A DNA stretch of 64,000 nucleotides from Plastoroseomonas arctica (GTDB taxonomy: Bacteria; Pseudomonadota; Alphaproteobacteria; Acetobacterales; Acetobacteraceae), in NCBI RefSeq assembly GCF_018128965.1, contig NZ_JAAEDH010000022.1, positions 1 to 64,000 of the forward strand, in the 5' to 3' direction. Below are positions 34,700 to 44,320 of this stretch, in pieces. The translations under genes and the position numbers were made by a program. The notes beneath the pieces were generated by a model. The model saw only the letters and a program-made list of their open reading frames with translations. It was not told where the DNA came from and ran no database searches. Every line of letters starts with the position of its first letter. Positions within the stretch are counted from its first letter, which is position 1.

Positions 34700-35581
34700 C
34701 TACACGCGCTCGATATTGCGGGTGCCGAACAGGCCGTAGGGCTTGATCATCAGGATGATGACGAGGGCGTAGAAGGGCGCGATCGCGTACATGTTGCCCC
34801 AGTGCAGCCATTCCGCATCGACGTATTGCGCGACATTCTCCAGCACGCCGATGACGAGGCCGCCGAGCACCGCGCCCACCACGGAATCGAGCCCGCCCAG
34901 GATCACCGCCGGGAACACTTTTATCCCGTAGAAGGACAGCGCCGACGACACGCCGTTCACCACGCCGACCACCACGCCCGCGACCGCCGAGACCACCGCC
35001 GAAATCGCCCAGGACATGGCGAAGACCTTCGGCACCGAGATGCCCAGCGACTGCGCCACCTGCTGGTCGAAGGCGGTCGCGCGCATCGCCAGGCCATGCT
35101 TGCTGGCGGTGAAGAACCAGCCGAAGCCGGCCATGATGAACAGCGATATGCCCAGGCTGAGCAGATAGACCGGCTGCACCTGGAGCCCGAGGATGTCGAC
35201 GCTCTGCGCCGAGAAGATCGGCGGGAAGGGCTTGGCGAAGACGCCGAAGATCCACTTCATCAGCGCCTGGAAGAAGATGGACAGGCCCACCGTCGCCATG
35301 ATGACGCTGATCACCGGCTCCCCGATCAGCGGCCGCAGCACCACCACCTGCAGGATGATGCCGAAGCAGGTCATGAAGGCGAGGGTGAACAGGAACCCCA
35401 TCCAGAACGGCATCTGCCAGTCGGTCAAGAACCACCAGCAAACCCATGCGCCGACGAGCAGGAACTCGCCTTGGGCGAAATTCACCACCTGGGAGGCCTT
35501 GTAGATCAGCACGAAACTCATCGCGACGACGCCGTAGAGCGCGCCGACGATCAGCCCGTTCAGGATCAGCGGCAGCAACAT
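34700..35581 (-). CDS. livH: Branched-chain-type ABC permease LivH
   Basis: This 293-residue permease has eight or so membrane segments. It has the LivH opening LILNGLIVGALYGVVAMSF, IYKASQVVNFAQGEFLLVGA near residue 30, and the ATPase-contact loop FPAVILGGLDSVVGAVLGG near residue 225. The length is typical. It forms the membrane channel with LivM. It follows the acyl-CoA synthetase gene by 11 nt on the same strand, so the synthetase is embedded in the transporter operon. Confidence 0.92.
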   Translation of the reverse strand: MLLPLILNGLIVGALYGVVAMSFVLIYKASQVVNFAQGEFLLVGAWVCWWFLTDWQMPFWMGFLFTLAFMTCFGIILQVVVLRPLIGEPVISVIMATVGLSIFFQALMKWIFGVFAKPFPPIFSAQSVDILGLQVQPVYLLSLGISLFIMAGFGWFFTASKHGLAMRATAFDQQVAQSLGISVPKVFAMSWAISAVVSAVAGVVVGVVNGVSSALSFYGIKVFPAVILGGLDSVVGAVLGGLVIGVLENVAQYVDAEWLHWGNMYAIAPFYALVIILMIKPYGLFGTRNIERV

Positions 35582-35592
35582 GGGGTGTCTCC

Positions 35593-37482
35593 TCAGGCAG
35601 CCAGCGCCGCATCCGCCTGCGCGGAGACGACGCGGAGCATGGTGCGGATGCGCTGGCTGGTGCCATCCTGGAAAGCGATCGTCGTATCGACGGGAATGGA
35701 CGTATCGCCGGCGTAGATCGCCTCGATAATGTCGGCGTATTTGCGATTGATCACGCCGCGACGCACCTTGCGCGTGCGGGTCAGCTCCTCGTCATCGGCG
35801 TCGAGCTCCTTGTAGAGCAGGATGAAGTCGCGGATGCGCTGGGCCGGCGGAAGCGTCACGTTCACCTTGGCGACCTCGCCACGCAGCAGCGCCAACACCT
35901 CCGGCCGCGCCGACAGATCGGTGTAGGTGGTAAACGCGATGCGGTTGCGCTCCGCCCATTTACCCACGATGGGGAAGCGGATGCAGATCATCGCAGCGAG
36001 GTGCGGGCGGCCGTCGCCGAGCACCACCGCCTCGGCCACGTAAGGGCAGAATTTCAGCTTGTTCTCGATGTATTGCGGGCTGAAGCGGTCGCCGCGCGAG
36101 GTCGTCGCCATGTCGCGGATGCGGTCGATGACCACCAGCTGGCCGGTCGGGTGGAAGTACCCGGCATCGCCGGTGTGCAGCCAGCCATCGCGCATCTCCG
36201 GATTCGCCGCGCCGCCCAGATAGCCCGCGAACATGTTGGGGTGGGAGGCGACGATCTCGCCCACGCCATTGGGGTCCGGCGCTTCGATCCGCACCGTGAT
36301 GCCGTCGTTGAACGGCACGCCCACTGTGTCGAAATCGACCGCGCCGGGGCGATGCAGCGTATAGGCGCCGAGCAGCTCCGTCTGGCCGTAGAGCTGGCGC
36401 ATCGGCACGCCCATGGCGAGGAAGAAGCGGAAGGTCTCCGGCCCCAGCGCGGCGCCGCCCGTGGCGGCCGAGCGCAGGTTGGTGAATCCAAGCCTGTCGC
36501 GCAGCGCGCGGAACAGGATGGCGTCGGCCAGCGCCGAGCGTTGGCCCTTTTCCAGCGCGGCGAGACCCAGCTTCATCCCCAGCGCGAACATGCGCTGCTT
36601 GAGCGGGCTCGCATCCAGCACGCGCGCGCGCACCTCGGCGGCGATCTGTTCCCACAGGCGCGGGGCGAACAGGACGAAGGTGGGACCGATCTCGCGGAAA
36701 TCGGCCATCATCGTCTCGGGCTCCTCGACGAAGTTGACCTTCATCCGCGCGATCAACCCCCAGCCGAGGACGTAGATCTGCTCCATGATCCAGGGCAGCG
36801 GGAGGACGGAGACGTATTCATCCTCCGGCCCCTTCGGGTCGGCGGCGAGGTAGGCCTCACAATGCCGGATCAGCGCGCCACCCGTCAGCATGGCAAGCTT
36901 CGGCTGCGCGGTGGTGCCCGAGGTGGTGCAGAGCACGGCCACATCATCACCGCGCGTGGCGGCCACCATCGCCTCCCATGCGCCAGGTTCGGCGGCATGG
37001 GCGGCGTCGCCCGCGCGCACCAGATCGGCGAGCGGCAGCAGGCGCGGATCATCATGCTTGCGCATCCCGCGCGGGTCCGCGAAGACGATGTGGCGCAAGC
37101 CCGGCAGCCGGTCGCCGAGGTTGAGCAGCTTGTCCACCTGCTCCTCATCCTCGGCGATCACCGCGGCCGCGCCGCTCGCTTCCAGTAGGTAGCCGACCTC
37201 CTCGTCGAGCGCGTCGCGGTAGATGCCGATGGAGCGCGCGCCGATCGCATGCGCGGCGATCTCGCCCATCACCCAGTCCGGCCGGTTGTCGCCGATCAGC
37301 GCGACCACATCGCCGACACCCAGCCCCAGCCCGCGCAGGCCCAGCGCGATGGCCCGCGTGCGCGCCGCATACTCGGCCCAAGTGATGGCGCGCCAGATGC
37401 CGAATTCCTTCTCGCGGAGCGCGACCTCGCCACCATGCGCGGCGGCGTTGCGGACCAGCAGCTTTGGCAGCGTGTCGGTCAC
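35593..37482 (-). CDS. Long-chain-type acyl-CoA synthetase (AMP-binding)
   Basis: This 629-residue adenylate-forming enzyme has the P-loop TTSGTTAQPKLAML near residue 180, QLYGQTELLGAY, a GDAGYFHPTGQLVVIDR hinge motif with catalytic Asp, and a late RTRKVRRGVINRKY replacing the usual KT.TGKI..R lysine motif. It belongs to the large FadD/long-chain AMP-ligase group that often sits between livG and livH in proteobacterial carboxylate-uptake operons. The start is GTG, overlapping the livG stop as GTGA. It would activate the imported acid to its CoA thioester, trapping it in the cytoplasm. An open frame upstream of the GTG is a shadow of livG. Confidence 0.9.
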   Translation of the reverse strand: MTDTLPKLLVRNAAAHGGEVALREKEFGIWRAITWAEYAARTRAIALGLRGLGLGVGDVVALIGDNRPDWVMGEIAAHAIGARSIGIYRDALDEEVGYLLEASGAAAVIAEDEEQVDKLLNLGDRLPGLRHIVFADPRGMRKHDDPRLLPLADLVRAGDAAHAAEPGAWEAMVAATRGDDVAVLCTTSGTTAQPKLAMLTGGALIRHCEAYLAADPKGPEDEYVSVLPLPWIMEQIYVLGWGLIARMKVNFVEEPETMMADFREIGPTFVLFAPRLWEQIAAEVRARVLDASPLKQRMFALGMKLGLAALEKGQRSALADAILFRALRDRLGFTNLRSAATGGAALGPETFRFFLAMGVPMRQLYGQTELLGAYTLHRPGAVDFDTVGVPFNDGITVRIEAPDPNGVGEIVASHPNMFAGYLGGAANPEMRDGWLHTGDAGYFHPTGQLVVIDRIRDMATTSRGDRFSPQYIENKLKFCPYVAEAVVLGDGRPHLAAMICIRFPIVGKWAERNRIAFTTYTDLSARPEVLALLRGEVAKVNVTLPPAQRIRDFILLYKELDADDEELTRTRKVRRGVINRKYADIIEAIYAGDTSIPVDTTIAFQDGTSQRIRTMLRVVSAQADAALAA

Positions 37483-38447
37483 GCGGGAACTGCCTCGGGG
37501 ATCGTTTCGTCCGCTTCGCCCAGATAGGCGCGGCGCACCTGCGGGTCGGCGAGCACCGCCTCGGGCGTTCCCTCGGCGATCTTGCGCCCGAAGTCGAGCA
37601 CCATGACGCGGTGCGAGATGTCCATCACCACGCCCATATCGTGCTCGATCATCAGCACGGTCATGCCCCATTCCTCGTTGAGGTCGAGGATGTAGCGCGC
37701 CATGTCCTCCTTCTCCTCGAGGTTCATGCCCGCCATCGGCTCATCGAGCAGGATCAGCTGCGGCTGCAGCGCCATCGCGCGGGCCAGTTCCACGCGCTTG
37801 CGCAGCCCATAGGGCAGGGTGCCCGCGATGGTCTTGCGCACCTGCTGGATCTCGAGAAAATCGATGATCGCCTCGACCGCGCGGCGGTGCTCGATCTCCT
37901 CGCGCTGCGCGCCGCCGAACCAGTACAACATCCCCGGCAGGAAGCCGCGCTTCATCAGATGGTGGCGGCCGACCATAATGTTGTCGAGCACCGTCATGTG
38001 CCCGAACAACGCCAGGTTCTGGAAGGTGCGCCCGATGCCGATCGCCGCGCGCCGGTTGGGCCGCAGCCTGGTCACATCCTGGCCGCGATAGCGGATCGCG
38101 CCCTCGGTCGGGCGGTAGCGGCCGGAGATGCAGTTGACCATGGAGGTCTTGCCTGCGCCGTTCGGGCCGATGATGGAAAACACCTCGCCGCGCCGCACGG
38201 CGAAGGACACGTCGGTCAGCGCCCGGACGCCGCCGAAACGCAGGCTGACATCGACGGCTTCGAGGATCGGCGCCTCTTCCACCGGTGTCGCCGGCGTCAC
38301 GCCCAGACTGCTCCCGCGGCGTGGCGCCGCGGCAGGGGGGTGATGGCAATGCGCGACGCCCGCGGTAAGCGACCCGGGCGGTCCGTTTCCATGGGCATGT
38401 TGTGATGCCGTCTTTTCTGGCCGTTCCGCGGCGACCTTAGCCGTCAT
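37479..38447 (-). CDS. livG: Branched-chain-type ABC transporter ATPase LivG
   Basis: This LivG-subfamily ATPase has Walker A GPNGAGKTSMV, GRTFQNLALFGHMTV, the LivG-specific insert containing LPGMLYWFGGAQREE, a degenerate signature LPYGLRKRVELARAM, and Walker B LILLDEPMAGMN. It has 322 residues from the ATG at 38447. The first 50 residues are not conserved-looking, and the ABC domain begins at PILEAVDVSLRFGG. A GTG at 38300 with GGGAG before it is a credible alternative start giving the normal length. It is the first gene of the uptake operon and begins 53 nt after the glpD stop on the same strand. Confidence 0.88.
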   Translation of the reverse strand: MTAKVAAERPEKTASQHAHGNGPPGSLTAGVAHCHHPPAAAPRRGSSLGVTPATPVEEAPILEAVDVSLRFGGVRALTDVSFAVRRGEVFSIIGPNGAGKTSMVNCISGRYRPTEGAIRYRGQDVTRLRPNRRAAIGIGRTFQNLALFGHMTVLDNIMVGRHHLMKRGFLPGMLYWFGGAQREEIEHRRAVEAIIDFLEIQQVRKTIAGTLPYGLRKRVELARAMALQPQLILLDEPMAGMNLEEKEDMARYILDLNEEWGMTVLMIEHDMGVVMDISHRVMVLDFGRKIAEGTPEAVLADPQVRRAYLGEADETIPEAVPA

Positions 38448-38500
38448 CCAAAGCCGCGCGCAACGGCGGCGGGACGCCACGACGCGCGACTGCGCCGCCT

Positions 38501-40015
38501 TTAGCTGGTCACCCGGGCGTTCGATCGCGCGCGCATCCAATCATCAATCGCGGCGGCTGCCTCCGGTCGCAGGTGCAGGCCGAGTTTCGTGCGCCGCCAC
38601 AGCACATCCTCGGCGGTGCGCGCCCATTCGACATCCATGAGGTAGCCCAGCTCCGCCTCGCTCAGCCCACCGCCGAAGTCGCGTCCGAGACCCGCCCTGC
38701 ATCCGGTGATGCGCAGCGCGCGCGTGCCATAGGTCGCAGCAAGGCGCGCGGCGGCTGTGGTGCTCAACGTCGGCGCCTCGGCGCGCAGCCGCGCGGCCAG
38801 TGCATCCCGCCCCGTGACCGGGAAATCGCCTCCGGGCAGCGCGGCCTCAGCCGTCCAGCCGGGCTCCGACGCAGCGCCGAGCAGCGGGGCGAGCCGCGCG
38901 ACCGCGGCTTCCGCCAGCCGCCGATAGGTGGTGATCTTGCCGCCGAAGATGGACAGCAACGGGGCTTCACCGAGAGGGCTGTCCATCTCGAACACGTAGT
39001 CGCGCGTCGCCGCGCGCGCCTCGCTCGCACCGTCATCATAGAGCGGCCGCACGCCGGAGAAGGCCCAGACCACATCGGCCGCGCTCACCTGCTGCGCGAA
39101 GTGTTCATTCACCGCCGCGCAGAGATAAGCGATCTCCTCGGCCGTCGCCGCGACCTTGGCGGGGTCGCCCTGGTAGTCGCGGTCGGTGGTGCCGACCAGC
39201 GTGAATTCGCCCTCATAGGGAATGGCGAAGACGATGCGCCCGTCGCCGGTCTGGACGATGTAGCAGCGGTCATGGTCGTACAGCTTCGGGACCACGATGT
39301 GCGAGCCCTGCACCAGCCGCACCTGTGCGCGCGATGCGCGGCCGAGCCGGTCGTGCAGCACCTCCGACACCCAGGGGCCGGCGGCGTTGACCAGGGCGCG
39401 GGCGGTGATGGCGCGCGCCTCGCCCGTCACGGTGTCGCGCAGCCGGAGGTGCCAGGCGCCGTCCTGCCGCTCGGCGCCGACCAGCGCGGTGCGGGTCGCG
39501 ATGGTTGCGCCGCGCTCGGCGGCATCCAGCGCATTCAGCACCACCAGGCGGGAATCATCGACCCGGCAATCCGAATACTCGAACCCTTTGGCAAACAGCC
39601 CGGGCTTGAGCGGCAGGCCCGCCGCATCCGTGCGCAGGTCCAGCGTGCGGGTCGGTGGCAGCAGGCGCCGGCCGCCCAGATGGTCATAGAGGAACAGCCC
39701 CAGGCGCAGCAGCCAGGCCGGCCGTAACCCTTTATGGTGCGGCAGCACGAAGCGCAGGGGGCCGATCACGTGCGGCGCCATCGCCCACAGGATCTCGCGT
39801 TCCGCCAGCGCCTCGCGCACCAGGCGGAACTCGTAGAATTCCAGATAGCGCAGGCCCCCATGCACCAGCTTGGTCGACCAGGAGGAGGTGCCGCTGGCCA
39901 GGTCGTTCATCTCGCACAGGAACACGGACAGGCCGCGCCCGGCGGCGTCGCGCGCGATGCCAGCCCCGTTGATGCCGCCGCCGATCACCGCGATGTCGTA
40001 GGCCCGTTCCACCAT
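38501..40015 (-). CDS. glpD: Aerobic glycerol-3-phosphate dehydrogenase
   Basis: This 504-residue FAD-dependent enzyme oxidises sn-glycerol 3-phosphate to dihydroxyacetone phosphate and passes electrons to the membrane quinone pool. The FAD motif IGGGINGAGIARDAAGRG is at the N-terminus, followed by the family's SSWSTKLVHGGLRYLE signature. FTLVGTTDRDYQGDP and FGGKITTYRRLAEAAV follow, with the C-terminal helical domain last. The ATG at 40015 has GAGGAG before it. Open sequence upstream of it is not conserved and was excluded. It may share a transcript with the uptake operon that follows. Confidence 0.95.
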   Translation of the reverse strand: MVERAYDIAVIGGGINGAGIARDAAGRGLSVFLCEMNDLASGTSSWSTKLVHGGLRYLEFYEFRLVREALAEREILWAMAPHVIGPLRFVLPHHKGLRPAWLLRLGLFLYDHLGGRRLLPPTRTLDLRTDAAGLPLKPGLFAKGFEYSDCRVDDSRLVVLNALDAAERGATIATRTALVGAERQDGAWHLRLRDTVTGEARAITARALVNAAGPWVSEVLHDRLGRASRAQVRLVQGSHIVVPKLYDHDRCYIVQTGDGRIVFAIPYEGEFTLVGTTDRDYQGDPAKVAATAEEIAYLCAAVNEHFAQQVSAADVVWAFSGVRPLYDDGASEARAATRDYVFEMDSPLGEAPLLSIFGGKITTYRRLAEAAVARLAPLLGAASEPGWTAEAALPGGDFPVTGRDALAARLRAEAPTLSTTAAARLAATYGTRALRITGCRAGLGRDFGGGLSEAELGYLMDVEWARTAEDVLWRRTKLGLHLRPEAAAAIDDWMRARSNARVTS

Positions 40016-40079
40016 CCGCTCCTCAACGCACGCCGCGATCGGTGGGTCCGGTGGTCGACAGCCACCCCGGGCCTGCCCG

Positions 40080-41093
40080 ATGATCGTGCGCATGACCCTC
40101 ACGCCCGAACACGCCGCGCATTTCGCCAGCATCGCACTTGGTCACGTGCGGCGCGAATACCCCAACAAGCCGGACCACACCCTGGCGGGCGACACCGATG
40201 CGCGGACGCCCCGCCAGCTGCATCCGGTCTTCTTCGGCAGCTACGACTGGCATTCCTGCGTGCATGGCTACTGGATGCTTGCGCGGCTGGTACGGCGCTT
40301 CCCCGCGATGCCGCCGGCCGATGCCATCCGAGCCCTGTTCGACGCGCAGCTTGTGGCGGAGAAGGTGGCGGTCGAATGCGACTACCTGGCCGCCCCCACG
40401 GCGCGCGGGTTCAAGCGGCCCTATGGCTGGGCCTGGCTGCTCAAGCTCGCGCACGAGCTGTCCCTGCTCGAGGAGCCACGATGGGCGCGCGCCCTCGCGC
40501 CGCTGGCCGAGATCTTCGCCCAGCGTTTCCGCGATTTCCTGCCGCGCGCCACCTATCCGGTCCGGGTGGGCACGCATTTCAACACGGCCTTCGGGCTGCG
40601 CATGGCCGCCGACTACGCCAAGGGCACCGCGGATGCCGGACTGCTCGCGCTGCTGCGCGACACGGCGCTGCACTGGTACGGCACGGATGCGGATTGCCCG
40701 GCCTGGGGCGAACCGAGCGGCGACGACTTCCTCTCCTCGGCGCTGATCGAGGCCGCCTGCATGCGGCGCCTTCTGCCGGCGACGGAGTTCCAACCCTGGT
40801 TCGACCGCTTCCTCCCGCGCATCGCCGAGCGCGAACCCGCCACGCTGTTCGAGCCTGCGAGCGTGAGCGACCGGACCGACGGCAAGATCGCGCATCTGGA
40901 TGGGCTGAACCTCAGCCGCGCCTGGTGCTGGCGCAGCATCGCCGCGGGCCTCGCGCCCGGCGACGCACGCCGCGCCATCATGGCGGAGGCAGCCGACCGT
41001 CATCTGGCCGCGGGCTTGCCGCACATCGCCGGCGACTACATGGGCGAGCATTGGCTCGCGAGCTTCGCGGTACTGGCGCTCGACGAGCCTTAG
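40080..41093 (+). CDS. DUF2891 family protein
   Basis: This 337-residue protein matches the DUF2891 family by its aromatic-rich blocks: RQLHPVFFGSYDWHSCVHGYWML near residue 45, RPYGWAWLLKLAHEL near 113, and HFNTAFGLRMAADYA near 165. A late DGLNLSRAWCWRSIA block follows. The repeated Trp/His helices suggest an alpha/alpha-barrel, as in sugar-processing proteins, but no function is known to me. There is no signal peptide. It is divergent from glpD with 64 bp between. An ATG four codons downstream is an alternative start, and neither has a strong ribosome-binding site. Confidence 0.85.
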   Translation: MIVRMTLTPEHAAHFASIALGHVRREYPNKPDHTLAGDTDARTPRQLHPVFFGSYDWHSCVHGYWMLARLVRRFPAMPPADAIRALFDAQLVAEKVAVECDYLAAPTARGFKRPYGWAWLLKLAHELSLLEEPRWARALAPLAEIFAQRFRDFLPRATYPVRVGTHFNTAFGLRMAADYAKGTADAGLLALLRDTALHWYGTDADCPAWGEPSGDDFLSSALIEAACMRRLLPATEFQPWFDRFLPRIAEREPATLFEPASVSDRTDGKIAHLDGLNLSRAWCWRSIAAGLAPGDARRAIMAEAADRHLAAGLPHIAGDYMGEHWLASFAVLALDEP

Positions 41094-41112
41094 GGAAGGC
41101 GATCCGATCACG

Positions 41113-41520
41113 TCAGCGCGAGGCAAGCGACCTCAGCGCCATCGCCGGCGATTCTTCCGCGCGCGCCCGCGCCGCCAACGCGGCCGGGAGCGGCGAGGCG
41201 TCCAGCGCCAGCGCGAAGCGGCGGATGGCGATGTCGATCGCCACGCCATCCTCGGTCAGGGCATAGAAGACCTCGCGGCGGCCGGTGCTGGCCTGGGTGC
41301 GCGAGATCAGGCCGATGGCATGCAAGTCCTTCACCCGCACCGACAGCATGCGCGCGGAAGCACGGCCCGGCAGAACCCGTCGCAGGGCGGAGAAATGCAG
41401 CGGGCCGCCCGCGCCAAGCGCGTGGATCACATCGGCCGTCCAGCTCCGCGCGAGGAATCCCAGCACGCGATCCAGCGGGCAGCCCGCGGCCATGCTGCGC
41501 GCCATGTCAGGTCCATCCAT
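41113..41520 (-). CDS. HxlR-family transcriptional regulator
   Basis: This 135-residue winged-helix protein has the HxlR pattern: an N-terminal Cys followed by PLDRVLGFLARSWTADVIHAL, then HFSALRRVLPGRASARMLSVR, LHAIGLISRTQ and a beta-wing ending YALTEDG. The single cysteine (AAGCPLDR) is placed as in redox- or electrophile-sensing HxlR proteins. It is divergent from the YceI gene, and HxlR genes commonly regulate the divergent neighbour. AGGAGG lies 12 nt before this ATG and 9 nt before a GTG one codon upstream, so the GTG at 41523 may be the true start. Confidence 0.85.
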   Translation of the reverse strand: MDGPDMARSMAAGCPLDRVLGFLARSWTADVIHALGAGGPLHFSALRRVLPGRASARMLSVRVKDLHAIGLISRTQASTGRREVFYALTEDGVAIDIAIRRFALALDASPLPAALAARARAEESPAMALRSLASR

Positions 41521-41597
41521 CACGACCGGTGACCTCCTGGTAACGAATTGTGGGCGGCAGCGGGGCACCCCATTCTGCGCTCGACACCGGAGGGAGC

Positions 41598-42317
41598 ATG
41601 CCTGTGCCCATCACCACTGCAAAGCCGTGCGCGACCGACCGCATGATGCGAGGGCAGAACTCAAACACTCAGCCACGCCGGGGGAACGCGCGCCGCCGGA
41701 TGGCGAGGTGGCTCGCGCTGGCCGCGCTGCTGATCGCGGCGGCGGTTCCGGCGCATGCGCAGACCGCCCTGTCCGAAATGCCGACCGGCGAATACCGGAT
41801 CGACCCCGCGCATGCCTCGGTGACCTGGCGCGTCAGCCATTTCGGGCTGTCCTTCTACACGGCGCGCTTTACGCGGATCGAGGCGACCCTGACCCTCGAT
41901 CCCGCACGCCCCGCGGAGAGCCGGCTCACCGTCGCGATCGACCCCCTCTCGGTGCGGACGGATTTCCCCGGGCCGCCGGATTTCGACGCCGAGATCGCCC
42001 GCGGTGCCAATTTCCTCAACGCTGGGCAAAACCCGCGAATCGGCTTCGTCGCGACGCGCATCGAACCCACCGGCGACCGCAATGCGCGCATCCATGGCGA
42101 CCTCACCTTGCTGGGCGTGACGCGGCCGCTGGTCATCGAGGCGCGCTTCAACGGCGCGCTGCGCGAACACCCGATCGAGCGCGTGCCGGCCTTGGGATTC
42201 TCCGGGCGCGCGGTGGTCGCGCGGTCGGCCTGGGGCTTCACCCACCTCGCCCCCGCGATCGGCGACGAGGTGGAGGTGCTGATCGAAGCGGAATTTCACC
42301 AGCGCGCGCGCCCGTGA
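41598..42317 (+). CDS. YceI family periplasmic protein
   Basis: This 239-residue protein has a YceI domain, a lipocalin-like beta barrel that binds isoprenoid or other amphiphilic chains: GEYRIDPAHASVTWRVSHFG at its start, FDAEIARGANFLNAGQNPRIGFV, and LTLLGVTRPLVIEARF. A signal peptide (MARWLALAALLIAAAVPAHAQ) begins 34 codons in. Either the ATG at 41598 (GGAGGGAGC before it) gives a long basic n-region, or translation starts at the ATG at 41700. The mature protein is periplasmic. It lies 37 bp before an amidohydrolase gene on the same strand. Confidence 0.88.
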   Translation: MPVPITTAKPCATDRMMRGQNSNTQPRRGNARRRMARWLALAALLIAAAVPAHAQTALSEMPTGEYRIDPAHASVTWRVSHFGLSFYTARFTRIEATLTLDPARPAESRLTVAIDPLSVRTDFPGPPDFDAEIARGANFLNAGQNPRIGFVATRIEPTGDRNARIHGDLTLLGVTRPLVIEARFNGALREHPIERVPALGFSGRAVVARSAWGFTHLAPAIGDEVEVLIEAEFHQRARP

Positions 42318-42354
42318 CCGCGGTGTCCGAGCCCTCATCGCCGGAGAAAAAACC

Positions 42355-44307
42355 ATGACCACCAGCACCCGCCGTGGCACGGTCCAGGGCGCCGCGGCAA
42401 TCGGCGTTTCTACCCTTCTCGGAGGCAGCGCCATGGCGCAGGCGGCGCCCGACATCATCCTGACCAATGGGCGCTTCACCACGCTCGACCGCGCCAATCC
42501 GAACCCTGAGGCGGTCGCCATCACCGCCGGCCGCTTCTCCGCGGTGGGCGAGGCCCGTGCCATCCTGCCCGGCGCGGGGCCGAACACGCAGGTGATCGAC
42601 CTGCGCGGGCGGCGTGCCGTTCCCGGCCTGATCGACAGCCACATGCACATCATCCGCGGCGGGCTGAACTACACGATGGAGCTGCGCTGGGACGGCGTGC
42701 GCAGCCTGGCCGACGCGATGGCCATGCTGCGCCGCCAGGCGCAGGTCACCCCGCCGCCGCAATGGCTGCGCGTGGTGGGCGGCTTCACCGAGCACCAGTT
42801 CGCCGAGAAGCGCCTGCCCACCCTCGATGAGCTGAACGCGGCCGCACCCGATACGCCGGTCTTCATCCTGCACCTCTATGACCGCGCGCTGCTCAACCGC
42901 GCCGCGCTGCGCGCCGTTGGCTACACCAAGGACACGCCGAACCCGCCGGGCGGCGAGATCCAGCGCGATGCCGCGGGCGAGCCTACCGGGCTGCTGCTGG
43001 CCAAGCCCAACGCGCTGATCCTCTACGCCACGCTCGCGCGCGGTCCCGCGCTGCCGCCGGACCAGCAGCTGAACTCAACGCGCCATTTCATGCGCGAGCT
43101 GAACCGGCTCGGCGTGACCGGCGTGATCGACGCAGGCGGCGGCTTCCAAAACTACCCCGACGACTACGCCATCATCCAGAAGCTCGCGACCGATGGCGAG
43201 CTGACGATCCGCATCGCCTACAACCTGTTCACCCAGAAGGCCGGCGAGGAGCTCGAGGATTTCAGCCGCTGGGGCCGCGCGGTGCGCCCCGGCCAGGGCG
43301 ACGACCTGTTCCGGCACAATGGCGCCGGCGAGATGCTGGTCTTCTCCGCCGCCGATTTCGAGGATTTTCGCGAGCCGCGCCCGGAGCTGCCGCAGAGCAT
43401 GGAGGGCCAGCTCGAGGGGGTGATCCGCAGGCTGGTCGAGAACCGCTGGCCCTGGCGCCTGCACGCCACCTATGACGAGACCATCACCCGCGCGCTCGAC
43501 GTGTTCGAGAAGGTCAATCGCGACCAGCCGATCGGTGACCTGCACTGGTTCTTCGACCATTGCGAGACGATTTCGGACCGCAACATCGACCGCATCGCAG
43601 CGCTCCGCGGCGGCATCGCCGTGCAGCACCGCATGATGTTCCAGGGCGAGTATTTCACCCAGCGCTACGGTGCCGCCGCCGCCGAGCGGACGCCGCCGAT
43701 CCGCCGCATGCTCGAGGCCGGCGTGCCGGTCGGCGCGGGCACCGACGCGACGCGCGTCGCCTCCTACAACCCCTGGGTCAGCCTGGCCTGGCTGGTGACC
43801 GGGCAGACCTTGGGCGGCCTGCGCATCTACCCGCCGGCCAATCGCCTCGACCGCGAGGAGGCGCTGCGCCTCTGGACCCAGGCCAACACCTGGTTCTCGA
43901 CTGAGCAGGGCAAGAAGGGCCAGATCATGGTCGGCCAGCTCGCCGATCTTGCGGTGCTCTCGGCGGATTACTTCGCGGTGCCGGAGGATGCCATCCAGGA
44001 CATCGAGGCGGTGCTGACCCTGCTCGGCGGCCGGGTGGTGTTCGGGGCCGGGGATTTCGCGTCCCTCGCGCCGCCGGCGCCGCCGGTGCTGCCGGAATGG
44101 TCGCCCGTGCGGAATTTCGGCGGCTTCCAGCGCCGTGCGGAGGCGGGGCGGCCGCGGCTGATGGCCGAAGCGGTCGCCGCCTGCGGGTGCGGCACCGCCT
44201 GCGGGGTGCATGGGCATGACCACGCATCCGCCTGGGCGGCAACGGCACCGGCCGCGGATGCCGCGGGGTTCTGGGGCAGCTTCGGCTGCGCCTGCTGGGC
44301 GGTCTGA
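42355..44307 (+). CDS. YtcJ-like amidohydrolase with Cys/His-rich tail
   Basis: This 650-residue metal-dependent hydrolase has a Tat-like signal (TSTRRGTVQGAAAIG then GGSAMAQA). The TIM-barrel metal site begins PGLIDSHMHII (His96, His98). Later motifs are DLHWFFDHCETIS, GGIAVQHRMM and GAGTDATRVASYNPW, with the conserved Asp. The C-terminus QLADLAVLSADYF closes the composite beta domain. The substrate is unknown. An unusual tail at 610-650 carries CGCGTACGVHGHDH and ends FGCACWAV, with five cysteines and three histidines, which is not part of the hydrolase fold. GGAGA precedes the ATG. It is convergent with the Bug-type gene 13 bp away. Confidence 0.87.
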   Translation: MTTSTRRGTVQGAAAIGVSTLLGGSAMAQAAPDIILTNGRFTTLDRANPNPEAVAITAGRFSAVGEARAILPGAGPNTQVIDLRGRRAVPGLIDSHMHIIRGGLNYTMELRWDGVRSLADAMAMLRRQAQVTPPPQWLRVVGGFTEHQFAEKRLPTLDELNAAAPDTPVFILHLYDRALLNRAALRAVGYTKDTPNPPGGEIQRDAAGEPTGLLLAKPNALILYATLARGPALPPDQQLNSTRHFMRELNRLGVTGVIDAGGGFQNYPDDYAIIQKLATDGELTIRIAYNLFTQKAGEELEDFSRWGRAVRPGQGDDLFRHNGAGEMLVFSAADFEDFREPRPELPQSMEGQLEGVIRRLVENRWPWRLHATYDETITRALDVFEKVNRDQPIGDLHWFFDHCETISDRNIDRIAALRGGIAVQHRMMFQGEYFTQRYGAAAAERTPPIRRMLEAGVPVGAGTDATRVASYNPWVSLAWLVTGQTLGGLRIYPPANRLDREEALRLWTQANTWFSTEQGKKGQIMVGQLADLAVLSADYFAVPEDAIQDIEAVLTLLGGRVVFGAGDFASLAPPAPPVLPEWSPVRNFGGFQRRAEAGRPRLMAEAVAACGCGTACGVHGHDHASAWAATAPAADAAGFWGSFGCACWAV

Positions 44308-44320
44308 AGCCGCCCGGCTA

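Noticed and set aside
41521-41597. Possible HxlR operator between the divergent HxlR and YceI genes
   Set aside because: No convincing inverted repeat is visible. Only ribosome-binding sites were clear.
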